Assembly (NCBI RefSeq): GCF_001570605.1
Contig: NZ_BBXG01000021.1
Span: 89,918-153,917 of the forward strand
DNA from: Herbidospora cretacea
GTDB taxonomy: Bacteria; Actinomycetota; Actinomycetes; Streptosporangiales; Streptosporangiaceae
Reading direction: 5' to 3'
DNA length: 64,000 bases
The translations under genes were made by a program, and so were the position numbers. The notes under the pieces are model-generated. The model was not told where the DNA came from. It saw only the letters and a program-made list of their open reading frames with translations, and did no database searches. Below, one piece after another: positions 62,626 to 64,000 of this stretch; position 1 is the stretch's first letter; the number at the start of each line of letters is the position of its first letter.

Positions 62626-62664
62626 CGACTGACTGGCGGCCGCTTTGGGCCTTCCGGCCCGGAG

Positions 62665-63947
62665 TCACTCCCCGGCCTGGAGATAGTCGTGGATCAGCCG
62701 TACGGCCATGGCGCCTTCACCGACTGCCGCGGCCACCCGCTTGACCGAGCCGCTCCGCACGTCCCCGGCCGCGAACACGCCCGCCTTGCTCGTCTCCAGC
62801 GGGAACGGCCGACCGGCGGAGTCGGGCGTGTCCGGCCTGCCGGACCGGGTGGCGTCCGCGCCCGTCAGGATGTAGCCCTTCGGGTCGAGCGCGATCTCGT
62901 CGGCCAGCCAGGTCGTGTACGGCTCCGCGCCGATGAAGATGAACATCGCGCGGGCCTCGATCGTGGAACGTTCGCCGGTGCGGTTGTTCTCGGCGCCGAC
63001 CGCGGCGAGCTTGTCCTCCCCGATCAGCTCCCGGACCTCGGTGTTCAGCACGATCTGGATCCGGGCGTGCCGTTCGATCTCGACGGCCAGGTAGCGGGAC
63101 ATGCTCGTGGACAGCGCCTCCTCCCGCACGAGCAGCCGGACACAGGCGGCGTGCCGGGCCAGGAACAGGGCGGCCTGACCGGCCGAGTTGCCTCCGCCCA
63201 CGACGACGACCGGGTCCTGCTCGCACATCTGGGCCTCGACGGTGACGATGTGATCACCCGCGTCCAGGTGCAGTCCGCATGCCTGCGCGGGGACCAGCAG
63301 CCGCGCACCGAACTTGTCGGCCTGTATCACCGACAGCTCCGCCAGTTCGCCGCCGGAGATCCCGGCCGGGAAGCCGAGGTAGTTCTCGATCCGGGAGGAG
63401 ATGCTCGCCTGGCCGCCCGTCGCGACGTTCTCCAGGGTCAGCGTCGCCAGGCCCTCCGACGCCCGTAGACCGACGCCGCCAGGCCCGCGGGTCCGGCCCC
63501 GATGATGCGGAATCCGGCCCCCAGCCCGATGAGCATGCTGCGGCGGACGAGGTAGGCCCGCAGGATCAGGTCGCCGAGCCCCGGATCCCCGGCGACCAGG
63601 CGGCGGAGCGCGTCCGCGGGCACGGCGAGGACCTCGCCGTCCTCGGCCACCACGCCGGTGACGAAGCCCACCTGGCCGGTGAGCACGTTGAGCTCTCCCA
63701 GGAACCGGCCCGCCCCGTGGACACCGATCACCTGGTCGTCCACGCCGAATCCCCCGACCGTCGCGACCTTGCCGGACAGGACCGCGAAGAATTCGCCGAC
63801 CGGAAGACCCTCCGCGTACAGGACCTCGTCCCGGCGGACCCGGCGCCGCTCGCCGTGCGGGGCCAGCGCCTGGAGCTGCGCGTCGCTCAGCCTCGGGTAG
63901 GCCCCCTGCGGGTCCGGCGTCTCGGGGAGCTCGGGCGGCCGGCGCAT
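62665..63947 (-). pseudogene. Disrupted cNMP-binding/thioredoxin-reductase-like flavoprotein
   Basis: Two frames make one broken gene. From ATG 63947, about 140 residues form a cNMP-binding domain (EFFAVLSGKVATVGGF; GRFLGELNVLTGQ), followed at once by FRIIGAGPAGLAASVYG. There the frame shifts: near 63462-63464 one base is missing, so the sequence terminates at 63438. In the other frame it continues ASEGLATLTLENVATGGQ to DVRSGSVKRVAAAVGEG and ends at 62665. By memory of the family, two internal segments also seem deleted: a linker before GAGPAGLA and about 45 residues before EAQMC. The rest resembles cNMP-TrxR flavoproteins. Assembly error cannot be excluded for the frameshift. Confidence 0.75.
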
Positions 63948-63949
63948 GG

Positions 63950-64000
63950 TCAGACGTCTGGGTTCTCGTACGCCACCGAGAGTGTGCCGCCGCTCATTCC
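63950..64000 (-). CDS. C-terminal end of an upstream gene (truncated by the window edge)
   Basis: The reading frame ending in TGA at 63950-63952 is open to the window edge and encodes MSGGTLSVAYENPDV before the stop. It lies 2 bp before the ATG of the disrupted flavoprotein, so the two were probably one operon. Nothing more can be said from 16 residues. Confidence 0.4.
   Translation of the reverse strand, partial: GMSGGTLSVAYENPDV

Noticed and set aside
62641..62662. Terminator between the alcohol dehydrogenase and the disrupted flavoprotein
   Set aside because: Only a 5-bp stem (GGGCC/GGCCC) without a U-run; too weak to call.

Overview
The window comes from a high-GC actinomycete, most likely a filamentous one of the Streptosporangiales/Streptomyces type. 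The signs are strong GC bias at third codon positions, many GTG starts, ATGA/GTGA stop-start overlaps, frequent TANNNT hexamers 6-8 nt before start codons (leaderless transcripts), an AccE epsilon subunit beside a PccB-type carboxyltransferase, an LpdA-type flavoprotein, an Ada-AlkA fusion next to Ogt, and IdeR/DtxR-like and DasR-like operators. Most of the window is chromosomal housekeeping. Accessory parts are a Tad pilus locus, a type VII secretion pair, a toxin-antitoxin pair and a decaying redox cluster at the right end.

Layout. 0-5.5 kb: end of a TPR protein, an unknown protein, a divergent MarR/MFS pair, adenosine deaminase and a membrane PH-like protein. 5.5-10.4 kb: phosphosugar mutase and purine nucleoside phosphorylase (nucleoside salvage with the deaminase), a gamma-glutamylcyclotransferase-fold protein, LpdA and a VOC protein. 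10.4-13.2 kb: two membrane proteins (pentapeptide repeat, TPM domain) sharing the same cytoplasmic C-terminal module. 13.3-15 kb: acyl-CoA carboxylase alpha chain. 15.2-20.2 kb: a WXG100 protein and a three-ATPase FHA/FtsK (EssC-like) translocase. 20.2-20.7 kb: non-coding DNA with a cluster of DnaA boxes. 20.7-32 kb: a tightly coupled tad operon (CpaB, TadZ, TadA, TadB, TadC, Flp pilin, three TadE/G-like proteins), then a large LysM/BTAD transmembrane protein, a lipoprotein and an exported protein.

32-34 kb: alkylation repair (ogt, ada-alkA). 34-37 kb: NYN-domain protein, AccE and PccB. 37-41.4 kb: APC permease, HigBA-type toxin-antitoxin with a 34-bp palindromic operator, and an ABC exporter. 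41.4-47 kb: ppc behind a DasR-like site, convergent with fdhD and a molybdopterin oxidoreductase. 47-52 kb: BirA, a serine hydrolase/DUF4097 operon opposite a fused HTH/GbsR-type regulator, a PH-like protein, and bfd-bfr behind two iron boxes. 52-60.5 kb: two-component system, GtrA, lipoprotein, purK-purE, a small zinc-ribbon protein, ugd and an acyl-CoA dehydrogenase. 60.9-64 kb: SRPBCC protein, zinc alcohol dehydrogenase, and a frameshifted and apparently internally deleted cNMP/thioredoxin-reductase-like gene.

The genes interlock in places. Carboxylase alpha, beta and epsilon chains and the biotin ligase are all here but scattered. Deaminase, phosphorylase and mutase form a salvage route. 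The tad operon ends with a protein that could link cell-wall binding to a regulator-like cytoplasmic domain. No rRNA, tRNA, CRISPR array, prophage or insertion sequence was recognised.
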